DNA from: Radiobacillus deserti
GTDB lineage: Bacteria; Bacillota; Bacilli; Bacillales; Amphibacillaceae
Direction of reading: 5' to 3'
Assembly: GCF_007301515.1 (NCBI RefSeq)
Contig: NZ_CP041666.1
Coordinates: 2,418,001-2,482,000, forward strand
DNA: 64,000 bases
The translations under genes were made by a program, and so were the position numbers. Shown piece after piece: positions 36,378 to 44,445 of this stretch. Below the pieces are notes generated by a model. It saw nothing but the letters and a program-made list of their open reading frames with translations. It was not told the DNA's origin and searched no databases. Each line of letters opens with the position of its first letter. The first letter of the stretch is position 1.

Positions 36378-37349
36378 ATGCCTACTTGGATTGGTGAGAT
36401 TGTAGAAACGGTGCCCGTTCTGGATAAGACGAAATCCAATCAATATGCGGACACTTTATTTCGAGATGTAAAGACTTGTGAAGGTATTGTTGTCTTAGAG
36501 AATCAGCATCCAATTGGCCTTATTACGAGGACCAACTTTTATCAAAAATTAGGGACCCTCTATGGATATAACTTATTCATGGGTAAACCTGTTGAAGTCT
36601 TAATGATTCAAGACATACTAGTTGTAGATGTTACGACATCGATTGTTGAAGTAAGCCGCTTGGCCATGAATCGAAAAGATGAGGCATTATACGATTATGT
36701 TATCGTTACGGAAAACGACCTTTATAAAGGAGTCGTCAGTATCCGAAACCTACTAATGAAATTTGCAGAAGTACAAGCAAAAATTGCAACTTATATGAAT
36801 CCGCTAACAGGCTTACCAGGTAATCACGTTATTGAAGAAAGACTTGAGCATTTGGACTTAGTCCATCCTTTTAGTGTTCTATACATAGATTTAGATCATT
36901 TTAAATCCTATAACGACGTTTATGGGTTTTCAAATGGAGACAAAGTGCTTGAATTAACCGCCAGAATTCTAAAGGAAGCACTTCATGAGTATGATTATTT
37001 CCTCGGTCATATTGGTGGGGATGACTATATCGCACTCTTATATAATCATGATTACAAATCCGTTAGTCAACGAATTACGAGCAGGTTTGATGAAGAAATT
37101 AAGCAATATTATAATCAAGATGATTTAGAAAATAATTTTGTGTACACAGAAAACAGGTTTGGAATAAGAGATAAAATTCCATTAGTGTCTATTTCAATCG
37201 CAATAGTAACGAATATAAAAGAGAGCTTCACTAGTGTGGAGGAAATAGTAGACCAAGCGACATTATTAAAGAAACAGTGTAAAATGATGAACGGGAGTAG
37301 TTACCTAGCTAATGATGAAAATCAATTGACAAAAGGGTCCGCAACTTGA
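36378..37349 (+). CDS. CBS-GGDEF protein with variant active site
   Basis: A 323-residue protein. Residues 1-130 resemble a pair of CBS modules, a common nucleotide-sensing input; residues 138-305 form a GGDEF domain beginning NPLTGLPGN. The active-site loop reads GGDDY at 213-217 instead of GG(D/E)EF. The metal-site segment YIDLDHFKSYND is intact. The second E to D and the F to Y changes may weaken or abolish synthase activity, so it could be a diguanylate cyclase or a sensing partner of the EAL protein. Operonic with the EAL gene. Confidence 0.82.
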   Translation: MPTWIGEIVETVPVLDKTKSNQYADTLFRDVKTCEGIVVLENQHPIGLITRTNFYQKLGTLYGYNLFMGKPVEVLMIQDILVVDVTTSIVEVSRLAMNRKDEALYDYVIVTENDLYKGVVSIRNLLMKFAEVQAKIATYMNPLTGLPGNHVIEERLEHLDLVHPFSVLYIDLDHFKSYNDVYGFSNGDKVLELTARILKEALHEYDYFLGHIGGDDYIALLYNHDYKSVSQRITSRFDEEIKQYYNQDDLENNFVYTENRFGIRDKIPLVSISIAIVTNIKESFTSVEEIVDQATLLKKQCKMMNGSSYLANDENQLTKGSAT

Positions 37350-37361
37350 CGCGGACCCTTT
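37331..37361. terminator. Bidirectional terminator after the GGDEF gene
   Basis: AAAGGGTCCGC / GCGGACCCTTT stem between convergent genes, partly inside the end of the GGDEF gene. Confidence 0.85.
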
Positions 37362-37362
37362 C

Positions 37363-38523
37363 CTAATCTAATAAAGCCTGTTTAGCTAGCTGCAGTATGA
37401 CCATATCTTCCATAGGCGGATTATGTAAGCCAGCACGAACATCCCGATAATACTTTTCAAATGACATATTCTTTGATAGACCTCTCCCTCCTACAATTTT
37501 CATGGCAAGATCAACAACCTCACTAGCAGCATTTGTCGCCGCAATTTTGACAGCTGCCAATTCACTTCCTAATTGCGCTCTTAACTCAGGATGCTTATCC
37601 CATTTATCTGCTACACTATACATAAAATGACGAGCCGACATTAACTTTAGATCCATCTCCCCAATTTTTTGTTGAACATGTGCAACCTCTGAGATAGGTG
37701 TATTCAAGCTATTGGGCTGAAAGCTTTTAGCAAAATGAATGGCATCATGTCTTGCCGCAATCGCAATACCGAGGTAACAAGCTGGAATATGAAGTAACCA
37801 GCCTTTTGGTATAGGCTTCTTAGAACTTGCCACTTCGACCAAGTGTTTTTTTGGAACTCGGACATTGTCCATAACCAGATCGTGACTACCTGTTCCTCGC
37901 ATCCCTAGCGTGTCCCAAGTTTTTTCTATCTGTAGACCATCTGTACCTTTCTCAATTAAAAACCAGCCAACAACATCCTTTTCCTTCACATATGCAGATA
38001 CAAGATAATAATCTAAAACACTAGCCATAGTTGTGAACGTTTTTCTCCCTGTTAGTTGATACGTCCCATCCTCTAATTTTATCGCTGTTGTTTCTGGTCT
38101 TCCTCCTCTTGTGGGACTGCCGGTCGCAGGCTCGGATGCTGCTCGATTCACCACATATTGTTTTGTATGAATCTTTCTAACAAAGGTGGAAAACACATCT
38201 GGATCCCAGTCATTTTCCTCCGCTAATTCCATGACAATTCCCATATGCCAGCCAACCGATAGGGCAGTTGCTCCGTCTCCAACGGCAAGCCTTTCTTGAA
38301 GGAGTAAAAGTTCGTAAACAGATAAGCCTTCTCCTCCTAATAATTGTGGTAATGGTAAGGAAAAATAGGTTTCCTTCTTAAAAGCTTCCAGCGTTTCCTC
38401 GGAAAAATCCGCATTCTCATCCATTTCTTTGCCACTCGCTTTGGCAACATCTGCTAAGCGTGCAGCTTTCTCCACTAGCGAATGTTGACGACTATTTTTC
38501 ACAAACGTATCGAATAACTTCAT
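37363..38523 (-). CDS. Acyl-CoA dehydrogenase family flavoprotein
   Basis: A 386-residue protein with the acyl-CoA dehydrogenase fold: LPQLLGGEGLSVYELLLLQE near 57, AASEPATGSPTRGG near 129, TWDTLGMRGTGSHDLVMDNV near 198 and a C-terminal GGRGLSKNMSFEKYYRDVRAG near 340. It is close to the YdbM type. The position normally holding the catalytic glutamate is followed by GLHNPPMED, a pattern shared with flavin monooxygenase-like members, so a dehydrogenase or a monooxygenase function is possible. Confidence 0.8.
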   Translation of the reverse strand: MKLFDTFVKNSRQHSLVEKAARLADVAKASGKEMDENADFSEETLEAFKKETYFSLPLPQLLGGEGLSVYELLLLQERLAVGDGATALSVGWHMGIVMELAEENDWDPDVFSTFVRKIHTKQYVVNRAASEPATGSPTRGGRPETTAIKLEDGTYQLTGRKTFTTMASVLDYYLVSAYVKEKDVVGWFLIEKGTDGLQIEKTWDTLGMRGTGSHDLVMDNVRVPKKHLVEVASSKKPIPKGWLLHIPACYLGIAIAARHDAIHFAKSFQPNSLNTPISEVAHVQQKIGEMDLKLMSARHFMYSVADKWDKHPELRAQLGSELAAVKIAATNAASEVVDLAMKIVGGRGLSKNMSFEKYYRDVRAGLHNPPMEDMVILQLAKQALLD

Positions 38524-38662
38524 CGCTACCTCCTCCTATCTTTTCTAAATCATATCGCACTCCTTGTTTTATCTTCCACTCTTATGATTGAAAACGAAAT
38601 ACTTCTCAATGGGAGGAGACTTTGTTATAGTTAGCACGATATTCAGAAAGGTCGTGGCATCT

Positions 38663-39295
38663 ATGAAAAACAAATTATTGGAACAAAACGTTCACTTGTT
38701 TATAATCGGAATTGCAATTTTAACCCTAGGTATTACGTTATGCATCCAATCCAGGTTGGGTACTTCTCCATTTGATGCTCTTTTAGTGGGATTATACCGA
38801 ACAGTCGGGTTAACGGTTGGGACTTGGGAGGTTGCCGTTGGATTTGTCATGATTATCATGAACGCGATTCTCATAAGGAAACGACCTGAATATTTGGCCC
38901 TCGTTACCTCTTTCGTTACAGGAATTGGTATTGATACCTGGCTATGGTTTTTTCGTGACTGGCTTGTTCCAAGTAGCTTTCTGGAACAATTCATCTGTTT
39001 GCTCCTTGGCATTATCTGCACAGGCTTAGGTGTTGCCACCTATTTACAATCAAAACTAGCTCCTATTCCCTTAGATCGTTCCATGCTCGTCGTATCAGAG
39101 CTAACTGGATGGAGCTTTGTTTATTCTAGAGGTATGATAAGCATCGTGCTTGTTACACTCGCCTTCTTCCTTAACGGTCCAATTGGACTTGGTACTATAA
39201 TGAATGCCTTGTTCACTGGGCTTATGATTAAAGCTTTTTTCCCTTTCCTTGAAAAGCTTCATTCTCCGAAACATTCCAAGAGACAAGTAGCATAA
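38663..39295 (+). CDS. YczE/YitT-type membrane protein
   Basis: A 210-residue membrane protein with five hydrophobic segments and the YczE-like motif QSRLGTSPFDALLVGLYRTVG near residue 28 and LGVATYLQSKLAPIPLDRSML near 118. Function is unknown. The ATG at 38663 begins a good N-terminus; the frame is open back to an ATG at 38588 and GGGAGGAG lies near 38611, so the start is not settled. Divergent from the acyl-CoA dehydrogenase gene. Confidence 0.78.
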   Translation: MKNKLLEQNVHLFIIGIAILTLGITLCIQSRLGTSPFDALLVGLYRTVGLTVGTWEVAVGFVMIIMNAILIRKRPEYLALVTSFVTGIGIDTWLWFFRDWLVPSSFLEQFICLLLGIICTGLGVATYLQSKLAPIPLDRSMLVVSELTGWSFVYSRGMISIVLVTLAFFLNGPIGLGTIMNALFTGLMIKAFFPFLEKLHSPKHSKRQVA

Positions 39296-39324
39296 AAAAG
39301 CGGAAGGGATACCCTTCCGCTTTA
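39295..39324. terminator. Bidirectional terminator between YczE-like and mcp genes
   Basis: AAAAAAGCGGAAGGG / CCCTTCCGCTTT stem between convergent genes. Confidence 0.9.
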
Positions 39325-39329
39325 ATCTT

Positions 39330-41021
39330 TTATAGTTTAAATCGATTCAATAGCTGATTTAAGTCCTCTGCCAGTCGTGCTAACTGATCTGAATTAGCTG
39401 CAATTTCTTCCATAGAACTGGTTGTTTGTTGAACAGACGCAGATGTTTCCTCAATACCAGCTGCTGACTCTTCTGAGATAGCTGCAATGTCTTCAATTGA
39501 TTTATTCATCGTTTCACTATTTTCAGCAATATTAGCCAGATTTTCGGAAACTTCTAGTATGCTATTCACCATTTCCACTACAGCAGAGTTGATATTTTCA
39601 AAGGTTTGACCAGTAGTACTAATTTGGTTTGCCCCATTTTCTACTTCTTTATATCCACCTTCTAAGGATTCTGTTACGGTACTAGATTCTGATTGAATAC
39701 TGCTTACAATGCTCGTAATGTCTGTTACAGACAAGGAAACCTGTTCTGCTAATTTCCGAACCTCATCCGCTACGACAGCAAAGCCTTTTCCATGCTCACC
39801 AGCACGAGCTGCTTCGATTGCTGCATTTAACGCAAGTAGGTTCGTTTGCTCTGCAATATCCTTAATAACTCCGACTAGTTTAGAAATTTCCTGTGATTGT
39901 TGGTCTAAGCCTCTAACTTTTGTGACTGCATCTTGTACAATTCGATCAATTTTTGCCATCTGATCGATAGAGGAAGCCATAAGCTCTGCCCCTTCTTCTG
40001 TTAACTCCAACACTTGTTGAGAAGAGGTGTGAATAGATTCTCCACCTTTATTAGCTTGTTGAATTTTTTCTGAGAAGGAAACCATAGCAGATGCTAGTTC
40101 ACTAGTTGTGTTTGCTTGTGTTTCTGAACCGGAAGAAAGCTCTTGCATCGTAAAAGCAACTTGGTTACTTCCTTCTTTAACTTCGTTCGCAGCTTGAGTT
40201 AATTCTTCACTTTGACCAGAAACAGATTCAGATACCGTATAAACCTCTCCGAGTAATTCTCTCATATTATTACTCATTTGGTTCGTTGCTGTGACTAGTT
40301 GTCCAACTTCATCCACGGATTTAGTCTTAAGCTCGTCATTACTTAAATCTCCTGCCGCGATAAGGTTCATACGCTCCATTACCATTTTGATGGGACGTGA
40401 AATAGTTCTAGCTGTAATTAGCGAAATAATGACTGCAGCGATGATAACAAAGCCAGCAAATAAAAGGTTAACAATTGTTGTTGTCTGACCAGATTCAACA
40501 TTATTATGACTTAATTCTTCAACAATTTCCTCTCTTTTTGTAGACATTTTGTTAAACCCATCCATTAACTCTCTTGACTCTCTTTGCACGGTCTGTTGAA
40601 GCTTTGCTTTTGCAATCTCTTCTTGACCACTATCATACCGTTGAAAAACTTCTGTTCGAACCATCTTTTCCCAGGCTTCAGTTTTATTAACTAATTCTAC
40701 TGCTTCTTCAGAGTTCGATAATTTTAGTAATTTTTCTTTTAAAGCCTTACCATCCTCCGAATACTGTTCGAATCTTGTCTTATAATCTTCCTCTCCAAAC
40801 AATACGTATCCCCTAGTAAGAGCAATTCTTTGAGAAATATTAAAAGCTAACTTCTCATCTATTATCAATAGTTCTACATTTCTATCCATTTCTTTAGTGT
40901 TTTCATTCAATCCTTGAATACTTCCGTACGTTAAAAAGCTCATTAAAATGATTGCACCAATTACTATTCCGAATCCAAGTATTAGTTTAGTTCTTAGACT
41001 TTTGATTTTAAAATTCAACAA
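39330..41021 (-). CDS. Methyl-accepting chemotaxis protein
   Basis: A 563-residue MCP. A first membrane segment (about residues 12-35), an extracellular helical bundle, a second segment near 185-205, a HAMP domain, then the long coiled-coil signalling domain whose tip reads IAEQTNLLALNAAIEAARAG. The TTG at 41021 lies at correct distance from GGGGTG; an in-frame ATG at 41054 lacks a site. The C-terminus has no NWETF-type tail. It follows cheW by about 55 bases and both are probably transcribed from one sigma-D-like promoter. Ligand unknown. Confidence 0.9.
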   Translation of the reverse strand: MLNFKIKSLRTKLILGFGIVIGAIILMSFLTYGSIQGLNENTKEMDRNVELLIIDEKLAFNISQRIALTRGYVLFGEEDYKTRFEQYSEDGKALKEKLLKLSNSEEAVELVNKTEAWEKMVRTEVFQRYDSGQEEIAKAKLQQTVQRESRELMDGFNKMSTKREEIVEELSHNNVESGQTTTIVNLLFAGFVIIAAVIISLITARTISRPIKMVMERMNLIAAGDLSNDELKTKSVDEVGQLVTATNQMSNNMRELLGEVYTVSESVSGQSEELTQAANEVKEGSNQVAFTMQELSSGSETQANTTSELASAMVSFSEKIQQANKGGESIHTSSQQVLELTEEGAELMASSIDQMAKIDRIVQDAVTKVRGLDQQSQEISKLVGVIKDIAEQTNLLALNAAIEAARAGEHGKGFAVVADEVRKLAEQVSLSVTDITSIVSSIQSESSTVTESLEGGYKEVENGANQISTTGQTFENINSAVVEMVNSILEVSENLANIAENSETMNKSIEDIAAISEESAAGIEETSASVQQTTSSMEEIAANSDQLARLAEDLNQLLNRFKL

Positions 41022-41075
41022 ATCTAGCACCCCATTCCCATTTAATATAACCACTAGTTCATTCTCTTTTTCTAT

Positions 41076-41540
41076 TTAATCTTCTTGTGCAACTTGTTGA
41101 ACTTCATGTAATTCTTCAAAACTTAGAACTCTTTCTAAATCTAAGAGTAATAACAAACGATTCTCTAGTTTAGCTACCCCTTTTAAATATTTGGAGCTAA
41201 CCCCACCAACCATATCTGGAGCTGGTTCCACCACGCTGTTATCAATATCAAGTACATCTGTTGCTACATCTACCACGAGACCAACCTGTACATTTTCCAT
41301 ACTAGCAATTAGAATTCTAGTTTGATCTGTGTATGTAGCTTCTTGCATACCTAATCGCTGTTTAAGATCAAGAATAGGTGTAATACTTCCTCGTAGATTG
41401 ATGACACCCTTAATAAAGTCTGGTGTTTGTGGTAACTGAACCACTTCTTGCACTTTCTCAATGGATACTACTTGTTGAATGTCAGCAGCGTATTCCTGTT
41501 CATTCACACGAAATACTATAAATTTCGAAAACGCCTCCAT
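41076..41540 (-). CDS. cheW: CheW chemotaxis coupling protein
   Basis: A 154-residue CheW: IVFRVNEQEYAADIQQVVSIEKV at the N-terminus, FIKGVINLRGSITPILDLKQRLG in the middle. It links MCPs to the CheA kinase. Pairing with one MCP suggests a dedicated receptor-coupling unit in addition to any main fla/che operon. A GAAGGAGGAATATAAA site precedes the ATG. Confidence 0.93.
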   Translation of the reverse strand: MEAFSKFIVFRVNEQEYAADIQQVVSIEKVQEVVQLPQTPDFIKGVINLRGSITPILDLKQRLGMQEATYTDQTRILIASMENVQVGLVVDVATDVLDIDNSVVEPAPDMVGGVSSKYLKGVAKLENRLLLLLDLERVLSFEELHEVQQVAQED

Positions 41541-41767
41541 TTTATATTCCTCCTTCAGAATCTAGGTCTATCTATTAGAATGCTTTAGGTATTACCTAAA
41601 GCGTTACTAACATCATTTGGAATGGGATATTTCAAGAAAAGGTGGCTTTTTTCGGGAAATGCATCACCCGTTCCCTCGTCGAATGGGATGAACGAGGGAA
41701 AAGGAGATAGAGTAGGTAGGATACTGAAAAAGCGCCAACATTTCGGAAATATTACATATTTCCTCTT
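41541..41767 (-). other. Structured 5' leader of cheW-mcp
   Basis: Between the promoter-like site at 41768-41794 and cheW lies a leader of about 220 bases with several hairpins: GGAAATA/TATTTCC near 41745-41763, a perfect 9-base stem TTCCCTCGT / ACGAGGGAA at 41671-41700, CGGG/CCCG at 41653-41670, and CTTTAGGT / ACCTAAAG at 41583-41601. No T-tract follows these stems. No ORF with a start signal is seen. Not matched to a known RNA family. Confidence 0.5.
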
Positions 41768-41794
41768 TTATCGACACAATATTACAAATATTGA
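41768..41794 (-). promoter_or_regulatory. Sigma-D-like promoter of cheW-mcp
   Basis: On the minus strand TCAA, 15 bases, GTCGATAA matches the Bacillus sigma-D consensus TAAA-N15-GCCGATAA at 10 of 12 positions with exact spacing. Sigma-D drives motility and chemotaxis genes, which fits the downstream genes. Confidence 0.65.
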
Positions 41795-41802
41795 AGGGTT
41801 TT

Positions 41803-42264
41803 TTACGAATTATCTATTAATAAATAAATTTCCATAAGTCCAGTAGTACCAAAATTAATATTTACCAAAATGGAGCTATCAAAGCCAGACAATTTACTCT
41901 CGCCTTCCATAACCGTTGGATATGTAATATCCGTTGTAATACCTTTACTTGCTAGTGTTGTAGACAAGCTTCCCGCAATCATATTTCCTAATTCGCCAGA
42001 AAAAGAGGAAAGCATTTCTCCTTCTAGAGGCATTCCAAACATTACTTCTCCAATAGCACTGAATACAGAGGAATCTGCTTTGAGTAGGATTCTTCCTTTG
42101 ATGTCACCAGTGATACCAATTAGAACACCAAAATTAACCATTAACACTGAATCCGATTTCTGAGGACTACCAACCTCGTGTGGGACAGGTACTACGGTCT
42201 TAAAAGACTGAATCGTACCGTTATATAATTCCTTTACCACTTCGTTTCTTGCTACAGCCGTCAA
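41803..42264 (-). CDS. cheX: CheX/CheC-type chemotaxis protein
   Basis: A 153-residue protein of the CheC/CheX/FliY phosphatase fold. The central helix SSFSGELGNMIAGSLSTTLA holds the E-x2-N pair that defines the CheY-P phosphatase centre; as in CheX only one such helix is evident. It likely removes phosphate from CheY or a related response regulator. The TTG at 42264 follows AAAGGGGGG at the right spacing, so I reject the longer frame to 42318, which enters the upstream terminator region. Expression is controlled by a c-di-GMP riboswitch. Confidence 0.85.
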   Translation of the reverse strand: MTAVARNEVVKELYNGTIQSFKTVVPVPHEVGSPQKSDSVLMVNFGVLIGITGDIKGRILLKADSSVFSAIGEVMFGMPLEGEMLSSFSGELGNMIAGSLSTTLASKGITTDITYPTVMEGESKLSGFDSSILVNINFGTTGLMEIYLLIDNS

Positions 42265-42313
42265 AACGACCCCCCCTTTGTTGAAAAGTGTGAATTCCAC
42301 AGAAAGAAAATGG

Positions 42314-42345
42314 AACAAAAAAAGCTATTTCTTGATGAAATAGCC
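42314..42345 (-). terminator. Expression-platform terminator of the c-di-GMP riboswitch
   Basis: GGCTATTTC / GAAATAGC stem followed by a seven-base T-run on the minus strand, between the aptamer and cheX. Confidence 0.85.
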
Positions 42346-42371
42346 AAATGTTCTGGAATTCCAGTATAGAT

Positions 42372-42456
42372 TTGGTAGCCAGGCGGTCCTAGTGAAACAT
42401 TCACCTTAGATCCTTGGCTTTGCGTCCTATTCTTTCAAATAGTTTGCCTTTAACGT
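42372..42456 (-). promoter_or_regulatory. Cyclic-di-GMP-I riboswitch (GEMM-I)
   Basis: On the minus strand the GEMM-I core is clear: AAAGGCAAACTATT, the GAAA tetraloop flanked by complementary arms (TATTT / GAATA), AGGACGCAAAGCC, the receptor segment GATCTAAGG, and the 3' arm AGGACCGCCTGGCTACC. A terminator hairpin follows 27 bases later, then cheX. Whether ligand turns the gene on or off cannot be read without folding. Confidence 0.9.
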
Positions 42457-42490
42457 TGTTAACTTGTAATGAACCAGGTTGCTCATATGT

Positions 42491-42519
42491 ATTATACGTT
42501 CGATAACCAACCGTTTCAA
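42491..42519 (-). promoter_or_regulatory. Sigma-A promoter of the riboswitch-cheX transcript
   Basis: TTGAAA, 17 bases, TATAAT on the minus strand, about 35 bases before the aptamer. Spacing and boxes are near consensus. Confidence 0.8.
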
Positions 42520-42585
42520 CAAAAATCGATAATATTCGCCGAAAGAATACTTTATATCTTTTATCCATTACTACCAAAATATGAA

Positions 42586-42610
42586 AAAAACCAGCCCTTA
42601 GGCTGGTTTT
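42586..42610 (-). terminator. Terminator of the siderophore importer genes
   Basis: AAACCAGCCTAAGGGCTGGTTTTTTT on the minus strand, starting at the yclQ stop codon. Arms are AACCAGCC and GGCTGGTT. Confidence 0.85.
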
Positions 42611-42612
42611 CA

Positions 42613-43569
42613 TTATTCAATAGCACTTGAAACTTCGTTAATCATTTCAGAGACAGAGGTAATTCCTCCACCACTTAAATACCAATAATCTGGATTTAAG
42701 TAAACAATTTGCTCTTCTTTTGCTGCATTTGTTCCATTTACTAATTCATTATCTAATGTTTTTTCAGCAGAATATTCTCCACCTACTACTTTATTACGGT
42801 CTACAACAAACAAGAAATCTGGGTTTGTTTCTGCAATGTATTCAAAAGATACATTTTGTCCGTGTGTAGACGCTTCAATCGTATCGTCGGCTGGAGCAAA
42901 TCCTAAGGCATCGTGCAAGAATCCAAATCTAGATCCTGGACCGTATGCACTTACACCACCATCATTTGTTAAAATAATTAATCCATTTTTACCAGTTGCT
43001 TCTGCTTTTTCTTTTGTTGCACTAATTTCTTCTTTAATAGCAGTTAGCTGTTCTTCAGCTTCTTTTTCTTTCCCAAAGATTTTGCCAAGTAGTTCCACAT
43101 TAGAACTAAAGGATTCCACAAAATTAGCACTGTCCACACTCATCATAATAGTTGGAGCGAGCTCTTGAAGATCTTCATATGCTTCAGAAGTTCTTCCTGC
43201 AATGATAATTAAATCTGGGTCAATCTCACTTAATTTTTCAAAATCTGGTTCAAATAAAGTACCTGCATTTTCATATTCATCAGCACTAAATTTGGAAAGG
43301 AAATCCGGTAAATTATCCTTCGGCAAAGCTGTAATATCTACACCAAGCGCATCTAACGTATCAAGTGTACTGTAATCAAATACAACTACCTTTTCCGGGT
43401 TAACAGGAACCTCTGTTTCTCCTAATTCATGCTTCACTGTTATTGTTTCTGCTTTGTCTTCACTGGCCTCTGCCGTGTTTTTGTCAGAGCTAGAAGATGA
43501 ATCATCTCCACATGCTGCTAAAAATATAGATACAAGTAAAAGGAAGATAAGCGTTACTATCTTTTTCAC
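42613..43569 (-). CDS. yclQ: Siderophore-binding lipoprotein, YclQ type
   Basis: A 318-residue iron-siderophore binding lipoprotein. The signal peptide ends with LAAC, then a Ser/Asp/Lys linker; the domain starts ITVKHELGETEVPVNPEKVVVFDYSTLDTLDALG, the FecCD-partner type III fold. Gene order N-O-P-Q matches the Bacillus yclNOPQ operon, whose product imports petrobactin. Petrobactin specificity here is inferred. It is separated from yclP by 117 bases. Confidence 0.88.
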   Translation of the reverse strand: MKKIVTLIFLLLVSIFLAACGDDSSSSSDKNTAEASEDKAETITVKHELGETEVPVNPEKVVVFDYSTLDTLDALGVDITALPKDNLPDFLSKFSADEYENAGTLFEPDFEKLSEIDPDLIIIAGRTSEAYEDLQELAPTIMMSVDSANFVESFSSNVELLGKIFGKEKEAEEQLTAIKEEISATKEKAEATGKNGLIILTNDGGVSAYGPGSRFGFLHDALGFAPADDTIEASTHGQNVSFEYIAETNPDFLFVVDRNKVVGGEYSAEKTLDNELVNGTNAAKEEQIVYLNPDYWYLSGGGITSVSEMINEVSSAIE

Positions 43570-43686
43570 TGTAAAATCACCCCTGAATATTATTTATAAA
43601 AAAGTATCGTGTAGATTATCCATCCATAGCATGTTTCTGGGCCCACTATGTCTGAATCAACCTAACACATTACTTCAATACCTAAG

Positions 43687-44445
43687 TTAAGAAAAATACA
43701 AGCAAATCTTACACTGATCAATGTCCTGGATTTGAATATCCATATCATAGACATCCTTTAGGACTTTACGATCAATAATCTCGTCTTTGCTTCCCATTTT
43801 TATGACCTTCCCATCCTTTAAGGCCACAATATAATCCGAATAAACAGATGCAAAGTTCACATCATGAATGACAATAATCACCGTTTTTCCAAGCTCATCT
43901 ACTAATCTTCGAAGTACCTTCATGATTTGCACGGAATGGCGCATATCCAAATTATTAAGTGGTTCATCTAAAAGAATGTACTCTGTGTTTTGGGCAATAA
44001 CCATCGCAATGTAAGCTCTTTGCTGCTGACCACCACTTAACTGATCTAGAAACTTATCTTGTATGTCACGAAGCTCCATATAATCGATTGCTTCGTTAAC
44101 AAAGGATTGATCTTCCTTTGTTAATTTCCCTTGAGAATAAGGAAAACGTCCAAAGCTAACCAGTTCTCGAATCGTCAAGCGAATACCAATATGATTAGAC
44201 TGTTTTAAAATTGCTATCTTTTTAGCTAGTTCTCTACTTTTTGTTTTAGTCACCTCTTGGTTTTCGATGAGGATTTCTCCTTCATCCTGTGTAATAAGGC
44301 GACTAACCATAGATAACAATGTACTTTTCCCAGCACCATTAGGTCCGATGAATGAAGTAATCTTTCCCTTTGGAATTTCCAGAGAAACCTGATCCACAAC
44401 ATTCTTTGTTCCATATTTCTTGGATACTTCTTTTACAACTACCAT
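43687..44445 (-). CDS. yclP: Siderophore ABC transporter ATPase, YclP type
   Basis: A 252-residue ATPase with Walker A GPNGAGKST near residue 35, signature LSGGQQQRAYIAM near 134, Walker B YILLDEPLNNLD and H-switch VIIVIHDVNFA. It drives ferric siderophore import with YclN and YclO. Start overlaps the yclO stop by seven bases. Confidence 0.9.
   Translation of the reverse strand: MVVVKEVSKKYGTKNVVDQVSLEIPKGKITSFIGPNGAGKSTLLSMVSRLITQDEGEILIENQEVTKTKSRELAKKIAILKQSNHIGIRLTIRELVSFGRFPYSQGKLTKEDQSFVNEAIDYMELRDIQDKFLDQLSGGQQQRAYIAMVIAQNTEYILLDEPLNNLDMRHSVQIMKVLRRLVDELGKTVIIVIHDVNFASVYSDYIVALKDGKVIKMGSKDEIIDRKVLKDVYDMDIQIQDIDQCKICLYFS

Noticed and set aside
41622..41837. 71-codon open frame on the plus strand
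   Set aside because: It overlaps the end of cheX and the structured cheW leader on the other strand and has no translation signal.
42401..42613. 70-codon open frame on the minus strand upstream of cheX
   Set aside because: It runs through the promoter and c-di-GMP riboswitch aptamer and has no family match; the RNA element explains the region.
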